The notes below the pieces were generated by a model that was not told the DNA's origin, did not search any database, and saw nothing but the letters and a program-made list of their open reading frames with translations. Positions 45,943 to 53,802 of a DNA stretch of 64,000 nt are shown here, piece after piece; within the stretch, counting starts at the first letter, position 1; the number at the start of each line of letters is the position of its first letter. The DNA lies in contig NZ_CANNDS010000001.1 of the NCBI RefSeq assembly GCF_947503415.1, positions 1,770,501 through 1,834,500 of the forward strand, in the 5' to 3' direction. This DNA is from an uncultured Tateyamaria sp. (GTDB taxonomy: Bacteria > Pseudomonadota > Alphaproteobacteria > Rhodobacterales > Rhodobacteraceae). The translations under genes were made by a program, and so were the position numbers.

Positions 45943-47330
45943 ACCGACACCTCCAGCACGTTCGTAGCCTGCCCCTGATCTTCCAGCCACGCGCGCAGCA
46001 GCATGTTCTGCGCCGTCTCCATTCTGTAGTCGGCAGAGGCGCGCATGTCGCTCAACGGTTCAAAATCCCGAGTCATGGCCTGCATGGCCGACGCCACGGT
46101 CGCGTCCGTCCACGGCATCCCGCGCAACGCCGCCTCGGCCCGGGCCGCACGTTTGGGCGTGCCTGCCATCCCGCCAAAGGCGAGCCGGATGTCGGCCACC
46201 TCACCGTTTTGAACGTCAATCCAGAAACAGCCGCATACGGTCGAGATGTCCTGATCAAACCGTTTCGACAGCTTGTAGCAGCGCAGATGATCCCGCTGCC
46301 GCGGGATCGTGATCGCCTCGACAAACTCGTTCGGTGCCCGGTCCTGCTTGCCATAGTCGATGAAGAAGTCTTCGACGGGCAGCGACCGCACCCCATCCAC
46401 CGACCGCAAATGCAGCGTCGCCCCAAGCGCAATCAGCGCGGGCGAGCCATCGCCGATGGGCGAGCCATTGGCCACATTGCCCCCGATGGTCGCTGCATTG
46501 CGCACCTGCACCGATCCATAGCGGCGGATCAGTTCGGCAAAACTGGGGTGATGCTCTGCCATCACTGCGTGAAGATCGGTGAGCGTTGTCGCCGCACCAA
46601 TGCGGATTTCGTCCTCCGACACCGTCACACCTGCCAATCCGGGAATGCGGTTCAGAAAGGCCACCGGCCCCAGATCGCGAAAATCCTTTGTCACCCACAG
46701 ACCCACATCTGTGGCGCCCGCCACCAGCGTGCCACCGGGGTTCTGATCCATCCACGTTGCAAGGGTGCCCGGCGTTGTTGGGGGGCTGTCTGCCCCCCGC
46801 GCCTGCGGCGCTCCCCCCGAGGATTTTTCAAAACAGGGAAGATGAGGGGCATCTCTGACATAATCCGGGACGGGTGCACTTTCGGCAGCCTGCGCTGCTC
46901 GGATGATCGGTGCGTAGCCCGTGCAGCGGCACAGGTTACCCGCAAGCGCGGTGTCGTGGTCTGTCTCGCCGTTCAGGTGCGCTGTTGCCATCGTGGTGAT
47001 GAAACCGGGCGTGCAGAACCCGCATTGGCTGCCGTGGTAGTCGATCATCGCCTGTTGCACCGGGTGCAAGGTGCCGTCAGGGGCGCTGATCCCTTCGACA
47101 GTACGCACGGCCTTGCCCGCAAGCTGTGGCATGAACAGGATGCAGGCATTCAGTGCCCGCGCCCCATCCGTATCCGTCACCATGACCGAACAGGCGCCGC
47201 AATCGCCTTCGTTGCAGCCTTCCTTGGTGCCAGTCAGGTTTTGGGTGTCGCGAAGCCAGTCCAACAGGGTCGTGGTGGGGGACGTGTCCGCCGTGATCTC
47301 GCTTCCGTTCAGAAGAAAGGTCGTGCGCAT
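45939..47330 (-). CDS. xdhA: Xanthine dehydrogenase small subunit (2Fe-2S/FAD) with a repeat-encoded linker
   Basis: This 463-residue subunit has a plant-type 2Fe-2S domain (C39, C44, C47 and C63), an alpha-helical second 2Fe-2S domain (C103, C106, C134 and C136 in CGFC and LCRC), a linker (about 150-190), an FAD domain (TLVAGATDVGLWVTKD, IGGNVANGSPIGD) and a CO-dehydrogenase-type C-terminal domain. It passes electrons from Moco to NAD. Linker residues about 163-186 are coded by a copy of a dispersed hairpin element (46780-46844), which sits in frame. ATG 47330 was chosen since MRTTFLLNG is the usual N-terminus; no strong ribosome-binding site is seen. It heads the seven-gene purine operon. 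Confidence 0.93.
   Translation of the reverse strand: MRTTFLLNGSEITADTSPTTTLLDWLRDTQNLTGTKEGCNEGDCGACSVMVTDTDGARALNACILFMPQLAGKAVRTVEGISAPDGTLHPVQQAMIDYHGSQCGFCTPGFITTMATAHLNGETDHDTALAGNLCRCTGYAPIIRAAQAAESAPVPDYVRDAPHLPCFEKSSGGAPQARGADSPPTTPGTLATWMDQNPGGTLVAGATDVGLWVTKDFRDLGPVAFLNRIPGLAGVTVSEDEIRIGAATTLTDLHAVMAEHHPSFAELIRRYGSVQVRNAATIGGNVANGSPIGDGSPALIALGATLHLRSVDGVRSLPVEDFFIDYGKQDRAPNEFVEAITIPRQRDHLRCYKLSKRFDQDISTVCGCFWIDVQNGEVADIRLAFGGMAGTPKRAARAEAALRGMPWTDATVASAMQAMTRDFEPLSDMRASADYRMETAQNMLLRAWLEDQGQATNVLEVSV
46780..46844 (-). repeat. Dispersed GC-hairpin element, copy C, inside xdhA
   Basis: On the minus strand it begins CATCTTCCCTGTTT (46844-46831) and continues with an A tract and a CGGGGGGAGCG block. 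Two hairpins follow: GCGCC/GGCGC (46799-46811) and GGGGGGC/GCCCCCC (46780-46798). The whole element is read in frame as part of XdhA. Confidence 0.75.
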
Positions 47331-47460
47331 GATATCTTGTGCCCGCCGCGGTACCAGCGCCCTTTTGTGGCCCCTCGGTCGATGCGGCGTAGACCGGGGA
47401 CGGGCTGTTGGCACAAAGGGTAGGCGACGCAGGCAGGCAATGGCAAGCGGTGCCCGGGGG

Positions 47461-47919
47461 TCAGGCCGCCATCTTGGCGACCAGTGCCTCAAGATTGGCC
47501 AGCCCGGCCTCCCATCCCGCCTTGAACTCACCGTCCGCATCGGGCCCGGTGAACGACGACACGGCCACTGCCACATCTAGCCGCGACCCGGTTCCTTCGG
47601 CGCTCAGACGGTAGGTCACAAGCGTCGTGGCGATCGTATCGCCGCCGATGTGCACCGTCTCGGTAAAGGCCGCGTCATGCGGCGCGTCGATCCGGTACCA
47701 GCGCGTGTCCACCGTAAAGTCCGGGGTGTCTGCGGGTCCGCACCGGTGGGTTTCAGAACCACCCACCCGGAAATCCGACACCTCCATTGTCAGCACCATC
47801 CCTTCCTCGGGCGCGCCCCAGGTTTCGCGCATCTTGCCATCTGTCAGCACATGCCACAGCCGGTCCGGCGTCAGGGGCAGGGTGCGTGTCAGTTCGAAAT
47901 GTCCGGTGTCGGTGCTCAT
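47461..47919 (-). CDS. SRPBCC/AHSA1-type domain protein
   Basis: This 152-residue START/SRPBCC-fold protein resembles the AHSA1 (activator of Hsp90 ATPase homologue) group, which binds hydrophobic ligands in a deep cavity. It begins FELTRTLPLTPDRLWHVLTD and ends with the helix GEFKAGWEAGLANLEALVAK. The start at 47919 overlaps the preceding SRPBCC stop as ATGA. It is the third gene of an ArsR-SRPBCC-SRPBCC operon, an arrangement often seen in alphaproteobacteria and actinobacteria. Ligand unknown. Confidence 0.88.
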   Translation of the reverse strand: MSTDTGHFELTRTLPLTPDRLWHVLTDGKMRETWGAPEEGMVLTMEVSDFRVGGSETHRCGPADTPDFTVDTRWYRIDAPHDAAFTETVHIGGDTIATTLVTYRLSAEGTGSRLDVAVAVSSFTGPDADGEFKAGWEAGLANLEALVAKMAA

Positions 47920-48398
47920 GGTGTCTTCCCCTCGATTGTGTTGGCCAAATCGCCCAGCTGATGGATCGCTGTGGCCCAGCCCTCATGGAACCCCATCTCT
48001 TCATGCCGCTTGCGGGCCTCTTCGTCGCCGTGCAGGACGGTGGCGCGGTAGAGGGTGCCATCGGGCACTGCCTCCAGCTCGTAGATTACAGTCATGAATG
48101 GGGCGGCGTTGGGGCGGTAACCACCCAGCAAAGCGTCCGTGGTCACAAGGCGCCGGGGCGGGTCAGCGACCAAAACGCAGCCCCTCAGAGGCATCTCTGC
48201 GCCATCTTCCAGCACCATCGTCAGATTGGCGCGCCCGCCGGGTTCAAAGTCATAGGCGATGTCCTTGACCGTGAAGGGCGCAGGCGCAAACCACTGGGCC
48301 AGGAGGGCAGGGTCCGTCCAGCAGCGCCAGACCGTTTCAGGTTTCGCCGCGATCTTGCGTTCAATGCGCAGATCGGTCCGTTGGTCAAATGGGGTCAT
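47916..48398 (-). CDS. SRPBCC/AHSA1-type domain protein
   Basis: This 160-residue SRPBCC protein (LRIERKIAAKPETVWRCWTD, LLAQWFAPAPF and FHEGWATAIHQLGDLANTIEG) is a paralogue-like neighbour of the gene at 47461. I prefer ATG 48398 (MTPFDQRT), which overlaps the ArsR gene by 14 nt; the longer form from 48428 would extend further into it. The pair may bind the same small hydrophobic ligand or form a heterodimer. This is inference. Confidence 0.86.
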   Translation of the reverse strand: MTPFDQRTDLRIERKIAAKPETVWRCWTDPALLAQWFAPAPFTVKDIAYDFEPGGRANLTMVLEDGAEMPLRGCVLVADPPRRLVTTDALLGGYRPNAAPFMTVIYELEAVPDGTLYRATVLHGDEEARKRHEEMGFHEGWATAIHQLGDLANTIEGKTP

Positions 48399-48726
48399 CT
48401 GCGTCACTTTCTTCCATGGCTTCGGCAAGCCGCGTCAGTCGGTCCAGCCGCGCGTCCCACAGGTCGCGGTGACGGGCCAACCAGTCATCCAAGATGCGCA
48501 AAGGTGCTGCCTCAATGTGGACCGTACGCACGCGCCCTTTTTTGGTGCTGGTCACCAGCCCGCTTTCTTCCAGCACTTTCAGGTGCCTTAGGAAGGTGGG
48601 CAGGGCCATGTCGTGCCCGTCATGCAGGGCGCTGACCGCGGCGGGACCTTGGGTCAACCGTTCCACAACAGCCCGGCGGGTCGGATCGGCAAGGGCGCTG
48701 AAGAAGTTGTCGAGTTGGTTAGTCAT
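48385..48726 (-). CDS. ArsR-family winged-helix repressor
   Basis: This 113-residue ArsR/SmtB-type regulator has the winged-helix core FFSALADPTRRAVVERLTQG and LPTFLRHLKVLEESGLVTSTKKGRVRTVHIE. No Cys cluster of metal-sensing ArsR proteins is present, in line with the type that regulates SRPBCC neighbours. The start at 48726 was chosen because the family begins just before the first helix. It heads the operon with two SRPBCC genes and is divergent from dnaE across 122 nt, so it likely represses its own operon. Confidence 0.9.
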   Translation of the reverse strand: MTNQLDNFFSALADPTRRAVVERLTQGPAAVSALHDGHDMALPTFLRHLKVLEESGLVTSTKKGRVRTVHIEAAPLRILDDWLARHRDLWDARLDRLTRLAEAMEESDADDPI

Positions 48727-48791
48727 ATTGCTAAGTATTGATATGTCATGATTCGAGTCAATACACCTAGTCAACCAGCTAACTATTAGCT

Positions 48792-48800
48792 TGTGGATAA
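48792..48800 (-). promoter_or_regulatory. DnaA-box match upstream of dnaE
   Basis: TTATCCACA on the minus strand equals the DnaA-box consensus and lies 48 nt before the dnaE ATG in the arsR-dnaE gap. A single site of this kind can arise by chance. Confidence 0.35.
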
Positions 48801-48848
48801 CATCCAGTGGGGCTTTCGCGCGCGCGCGCCACGACATATCGTAGCCCC

Positions 48849-51800
48849 ATGACCGATGCCCCCCGATTCATTCACCTGCGCACCCATTCCGAATACTCGC
48901 TGCTGGAAGGGGCCATGCGCCTGAAAAAGCTGCCCGCTTTGGTGCACGACGCGGGCATGCCCGCCATTGCGCTGACCGACACGAACAACATGTTCGCGGC
49001 GCTGGAGTTTTCCGTTGCGGCGTCGGGGGCAGGGGTGCAGCCCATCATCGGCTGTCAGGTCGATCTGCAATACATGACGCCCCGCCCCGGTGAACGGCCC
49101 CGTGACCCCGCCCCGCTCGTGCTGTTGGCGCAAACTGAGGTCGGGTACGAAAACCTGATGAAGCTGAACTCGTGTTTGTACCTGCGCGATGGCTCTGAAT
49201 TGCCCTACGTCACCGTCGAAGAATTGGCAGGGCATTCCACTGACGTGATCTGTTTGACCGGCGGTCCCGATGGCCCGGTGGGGATGCTGCTGCAGACCAG
49301 CCAGGTGCCCGCAGCACAGGCTCTGATGGACCGCCTCAAGGATATTTTTGCCGATCGGCTTTATGTCGAATTGCAGCGCCATCCGGGGGAGGGCGGGCAG
49401 CCCGAAGCGGAACGTCTGACCGAACGTCCGCTGATCGAAATGGCCTATGCCATGGACTTGCCTTTGGTCGCCACCAACGACGTTTATTTCCCCAAACCGG
49501 ACATGTACGAAAGCCACGATGCGCTGATCTGCATCGCGGACGGGGCCTATGTCGACCAACAGGAACCGCGCCGCCGCCTGACGGCGCAGCACTATTTCAA
49601 GTCACAGGCCGAGATGGTCACGCTTTTTGCCGACCTGCCAGAGGCCATTGAAAACACGGTCGAAATCGCACAGCGCTGTGCCTTCATGGCCTACAGGCGT
49701 GATCCGATCCTGCCCAAGTTCGCCGATGACGAGGTGGTCGAACTCCGCCGTCAGGCAAACGAGGGCTTGCAAGACCGGCTCAAGGTGATCCCACACGCAA
49801 CGTCGGTGGAAGAGTACCAAAAGCGGCTCGATTTCGAGTTGGATATCATCGAAGGGATGGGGTTCCCCGGCTATTTCCTGATCGTGGCCGACTTCATCAA
49901 ATGGGCCAAGGATCACAACATTCCCGTGGGCCCCGGGCGCGGCTCGGGCGCGGGTTCGCTTGTGGCCTATGCCCTTACGGTGACGGACCTTGACCCGCTC
50001 CGCTATGCCCTCCTGTTCGAACGGTTCCTCAACCCCGAACGGGTGTCGATGCCCGACTTCGACATCGACTTCTGCATGGACCGGCGCGAGGAAGTGATCC
50101 GCTACGTGCAAGAGAAATACGGGCGCGACAAGGTGGGCCAGATCATCACCTTCGGTGCGCTTTTGTCCAAGGCCGCCGTGCGTGACATCGGGCGGGTGCT
50201 GCAAATGCCCTACGGCCAAGTGGACCGGCTATCGAAACTGATCCCGGTCGAAGGCGTCAAACCCGTCAGCATTGAAAAAGCGCTGGCCGATGAGCCGCGC
50301 CTGCGCGAAGAGGCACGGAACGAAGAGGTGGTCGCCCGCCTCCTCGAATACGGCCAGCAAGTCGAAGGGCTGCTCAGAAACGCTTCGACCCACGCCGCTG
50401 GTGTCGTGATCGGGGATCGCCCGCTCGACGCGCTTGTGCCGCTCTATCAAGACCCGCGCTCGGACATGCCCGCCACCCAGTTCAACATGAAATGGGTCGA
50501 ACAGGCGGGGCTTGTGAAGTTCGACTTCCTCGGTCTGAAAACGCTGACGGTCATCCAGAACGCGGTTGAACAAATCCTCGGCTCGGGTCGCAAATTGCAT
50601 GTCGCTGCTGATGGCACCGAGCTCTATACGCCAGCGGATGGAATGGAGAATGACATCGGCGGCATCCCGCTTGATGACGAACCGTCTTATAAGCTCTACG
50701 CCGCTGGCAAGACGGTCGCCGTGTTCCAGGTGGAAAGCTCGGGCATGATCGACGCGCTCAAGCGGATGAAGCCCGACTGCATCGAGGACATCATTGCCCT
50801 TGTGGCGCTCTACCGCCCGGGGCCCATGGAGAACATCCCGAAGTTCTGCGAAGTGAAAAACGGTCTCAGCGAACGCGACACGCTTCACCCCTCCATCGAT
50901 CACATTCTGGACGAAACCCAAGGTATCATCGTCTACCAGGAACAGGTGATGCAGATCGCGCAGGAAATGGCGGGCTACTCGCTTGGCGGTGCCGATCTGT
51001 TGCGGCGCGCGATGGGTAAGAAAATCCAGGAGGCGATGGACGCCGAACGTCCCAAATTCCTTGCTGGTTCAAAAGAAAACGGCGTGGACAAGGACAAGGC
51101 GATGGAGGTCTGGAACCTCCTCGACAAGTTCGCCAACTACGGCTTCAACAAGTCCCATGCGGCAGCGTATGCCGTGGTCAGCTATCAGACGGCATGGCTC
51201 AAGGCCAACCACCCGGTCGAGTTCATGGCAGGCGTCATGAACTGCGATATTCACCTCACCGACAAACTGGCTGTTTACTTCGAAGAGGTCCGCAAGGGCC
51301 TCGACCTGCCATGGGTGCCGCCCTGCGTGAACCGATCAGACGCAACATTCAAAGTGGTCGACGGCGCACTTGTTTACGCGCTGGGTGCTTTGAAAAACGT
51401 GGGCGTCGAAGCCATGCGGCTGGTGCAAGAAGCGCGGGATGGCAAATCCTTCGTCAACCTTTTCGACTTCGCGCGCCGCGTGGACCTCAAGAAGGTCGGC
51501 AAGCGCCCCCTCGAAATGCTGGCCCGCGCTGGAGCCTTTGACCAACTCGACCCCAACCGTCGCCGCGTCTTCGACGCGCTCGACGCGCTGTCGGCCTACT
51601 CGGCCGCGATCCACGACCAGAAAAACTCCAACCAGGTCTCGCTCTTTGGCGAGGCAGGCGATGACCTGCCCGAACCACGGCTCATGCCGGTGGACGACTG
51701 GCTGCCCGCCGAACGGCTGGGCGAGGAACACAAAGCGGTGGGCTTCTACCTGTCCGGTCATCCGCTCGACGACTACATGGCCCCACTGCGGCGCAAGCAT

Positions 51801-52370
51801 CGCGGCGGGCCGACACCTTTCTTCACGCTTGATGAACTGACGGACGAGGTCAGGAAAAAATCCGCCATGAACGCCAAACTCGCGGGCGTCGTGGCGGGCC
51901 TGCAAGTGAGAAAATCGGCCAAGGGCAACCGCTTTGCCTTCTGTCAGATGTCCGACACAACAGGCGCGTACGAGGTCACTCTGTTCTCTGACAGCCTCGA
52001 AAAATCACAGGATCATCTCGTAACCGGGGCCAAGGTCATCGTGTCGGTCGAGGCAACGATGGAGAGCGACCAACTCAAGCTGCTGGGCCGGTCCGTGGCC
52101 CCCATCGACGCAGTTGTTGCAGATGTGGGTGGTATGGGCTTGCGCATCTTTGTCGAAGCACCAACAGCACTTGCCTCCGTCGCCACAGTGCTCGAAGGGG
52201 CGGCACAAGCCGCCAAAGGGGCGGGGCGCGGGCCCATCACGATCTGCCTGATGGACGATAGTCTGCCGGGGGAAGTCGAGATGGATCTGGGCACCGAATT
52301 CCCGGTCACGCCACAGATCAAAGGGGCGATAAAATCGCTTTCCGGCGTGGTTGAAGTGCAGGACATGTAG
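48849..52370 (+). CDS. dnaE: DNA polymerase III alpha subunit
   Basis: This is the replicative polymerase of 1173 residues. An N-terminal PHP domain (FIHLRTHSEYSLLEGAMR) is followed by the palm with catalytic aspartates in PDFDIDFCMDRREEVIRY (D403 and D405) and GPGRGSGAGSLVAYAL. Later come the helix-hairpin-helix region, the OB fold (GVVAGLQVRKSAKGNRF) and the C-terminal clamp- and tau-contact region. ATG 48849 gives MTDAPRFIHL, the usual N-terminus; earlier in-frame codons are unlikely. No strong ribosome-binding site is visible. A DnaA-box match lies upstream at 48792-48800. Confidence 0.97.
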   Translation: MTDAPRFIHLRTHSEYSLLEGAMRLKKLPALVHDAGMPAIALTDTNNMFAALEFSVAASGAGVQPIIGCQVDLQYMTPRPGERPRDPAPLVLLAQTEVGYENLMKLNSCLYLRDGSELPYVTVEELAGHSTDVICLTGGPDGPVGMLLQTSQVPAAQALMDRLKDIFADRLYVELQRHPGEGGQPEAERLTERPLIEMAYAMDLPLVATNDVYFPKPDMYESHDALICIADGAYVDQQEPRRRLTAQHYFKSQAEMVTLFADLPEAIENTVEIAQRCAFMAYRRDPILPKFADDEVVELRRQANEGLQDRLKVIPHATSVEEYQKRLDFELDIIEGMGFPGYFLIVADFIKWAKDHNIPVGPGRGSGAGSLVAYALTVTDLDPLRYALLFERFLNPERVSMPDFDIDFCMDRREEVIRYVQEKYGRDKVGQIITFGALLSKAAVRDIGRVLQMPYGQVDRLSKLIPVEGVKPVSIEKALADEPRLREEARNEEVVARLLEYGQQVEGLLRNASTHAAGVVIGDRPLDALVPLYQDPRSDMPATQFNMKWVEQAGLVKFDFLGLKTLTVIQNAVEQILGSGRKLHVAADGTELYTPADGMENDIGGIPLDDEPSYKLYAAGKTVAVFQVESSGMIDALKRMKPDCIEDIIALVALYRPGPMENIPKFCEVKNGLSERDTLHPSIDHILDETQGIIVYQEQVMQIAQEMAGYSLGGADLLRRAMGKKIQEAMDAERPKFLAGSKENGVDKDKAMEVWNLLDKFANYGFNKSHAAAYAVVSYQTAWLKANHPVEFMAGVMNCDIHLTDKLAVYFEEVRKGLDLPWVPPCVNRSDATFKVVDGALVYALGALKNVGVEAMRLVQEARDGKSFVNLFDFARRVDLKKVGKRPLEMLARAGAFDQLDPNRRRVFDALDALSAYSAAIHDQKNSNQVSLFGEAGDDLPEPRLMPVDDWLPAERLGEEHKAVGFYLSGHPLDDYMAPLRRKHRGGPTPFFTLDELTDEVRKKSAMNAKLAGVVAGLQVRKSAKGNRFAFCQMSDTTGAYEVTLFSDSLEKSQDHLVTGAKVIVSVEATMESDQLKLLGRSVAPIDAVVADVGGMGLRIFVEAPTALASVATVLEGAAQAAKGAGRGPITICLMDDSLPGEVEMDLGTEFPVTPQIKGAIKSLSGVVEVQDM

Positions 52371-52458
52371 GCGACCCTCTGCCCGTCTGGCTGGACCTGA
52401 AACGCGCTTGGCGCTAGGTAGTTACCGGGACGTTTTGATACTGAGGGAGGACGGACGC

Positions 52459-53478
52459 GTGAAGCGATCTGCGACGGCATGCGCGCTTTTGCTCGCGTTG
52501 ACAGCCTGTGGCGACCCTTTAGGCGGGATCGAACGCGTCTCAGACGGGGCGACTTTGCCCCCTGAACCCGGTACTGCCGCCTTGCCATCCGAAGAAGAAC
52601 TGGCACGCGAAGGCAGCATTTTGGGCGAGCTGCTCACCGGACCAGCGCAAACCGCAAACGATCCTGGGGCAACAGATTCAGACATCGCGCCCGATACAGG
52701 AAACTCGAGTGATTTGGCCAAGTCGAGCAATTCGTCGGACGCCGACGAAGCGGTCCCTGAACGCATGGGTGTCCTTGGCTGGCTGCGGCAGGCTGCGCAG
52801 TCCGAAGCGTCAACAGGAACAAAACCCACGGTCGCTCCGGCCGCCGTGCCCGCTGCCGAATTTGATGTAGTTCCAGACAAAACCAAGACCAAAGCTGCAC
52901 AATCAGAAGCGAGCCGCGATCTGGTCGACCCGCAAAAACGACGTGGTCTGTTCGGAGCGGCATCGACTTCGGCGCGCAACGGCCCAGACAACACGGACGT
53001 GGCCGTGGGCACGGTCCTTCCTTTTGGGATCATCGCGCGAAACTGCGATGCAAAACCGGCACAGACGGCAAAAGTGGTGGACAAGGCAGCACGCAAGGGC
53101 CGTGGCTACACTCTTTTTGATACAGCGCCCGATGCGACAACCCCCCGCACATTTTACATCACCGGGTTCTCCGACAATTGCCCTCGCCAATTCACGGCGT
53201 CGCTCGCGCTGTTCGGCGACCCCGCATTCCATGAACAACTGCGCTACGGCTTGCCGGCCGAGGAATACCCCTATTCTTCGACCGATCAGGCTTATGAAAA
53301 GCTGAAACGAAAAGTCTGCAATGTCGGTCGAAACAAGCCGTGCGGCGATCGGATCAACCGGCTTTCAAGAAACACGACATTTGTCAGCGCCTACGAAAAC
53401 TTCACTGACAACGCGAAGTGGGCGGATATGTTGTTGCATGACGGCGCTGTACTGGCATCTGCGCTCAAGACACCCTGA
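52459..53478 (+). CDS. Hypothetical lipoprotein
   Basis: This 339-residue protein begins with a lipoprotein signal starting at GTG 52459 (KRSATACALLLALTAC, lipobox cysteine at residue 17), with GGGAGG 8 nt upstream. Residues about 20-190 are low-complexity, rich in Ala, Ser, Asp and Thr. The C-terminal 150 residues form a compact domain with several cysteines (ARNCDAKP, FSDNCPRQF, KRKVCNVGRNKPCGDR), which may form disulfides in the periplasm. I do not recognise a family. It lies 88 nt after dnaE on the same strand. Confidence 0.7.
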   Translation: MKRSATACALLLALTACGDPLGGIERVSDGATLPPEPGTAALPSEEELAREGSILGELLTGPAQTANDPGATDSDIAPDTGNSSDLAKSSNSSDADEAVPERMGVLGWLRQAAQSEASTGTKPTVAPAAVPAAEFDVVPDKTKTKAAQSEASRDLVDPQKRRGLFGAASTSARNGPDNTDVAVGTVLPFGIIARNCDAKPAQTAKVVDKAARKGRGYTLFDTAPDATTPRTFYITGFSDNCPRQFTASLALFGDPAFHEQLRYGLPAEEYPYSSTDQAYEKLKRKVCNVGRNKPCGDRINRLSRNTTFVSAYENFTDNAKWADMLLHDGAVLASALKTP

Positions 53479-53520
53479 TCAATATGCTTCGCAGGACCGA
53501 TCCCAACTAGGCTGACAGGC

Positions 53521-53715
53521 TCAATAGTGCGGCGGCCGCTCATCTCCGATCACCACACCACCGCCGCCATCGGCCTCGCGCTGCGCCTCACGCTCCATCA
53601 GCATCTGCACCCGGCGCACCAGCAGTGCAATCTCCGTCTCCTGCCGCGCCACGACCTCTGACAACTCGTCCACCGTGCGCTCCAGATGCGCGATTTGTTC
53701 TTCCATCTTTTCCAT
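53521..53715 (-). CDS. slyX: SlyX-like coiled-coil protein
   Basis: This 64-residue protein is almost one coiled coil (QIAHLERTVDELSEVVARQE, LVRRVQMLMEREAQ) ending in the RPPHY tail typical of SlyX. Function of SlyX is not established. AGGAGG stands 5 nt before the ATG at 53715; ATG 53706 is an alternative. It diverges from hisS. It is too short for confident functional claims but the family match is good. Confidence 0.85.
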   Translation of the reverse strand: MEKMEEQIAHLERTVDELSEVVARQETEIALLVRRVQMLMEREAQREADGGGGVVIGDERPPHY

Positions 53716-53802
53716 CTCTCCCTCCTGCCACCTCAAGCCCCGCTTGCCCAGCCCCCATGCCTGCGGTAGTGACGCGCCCGAACCCGTAACCGGAGCGCCA
53801 GC

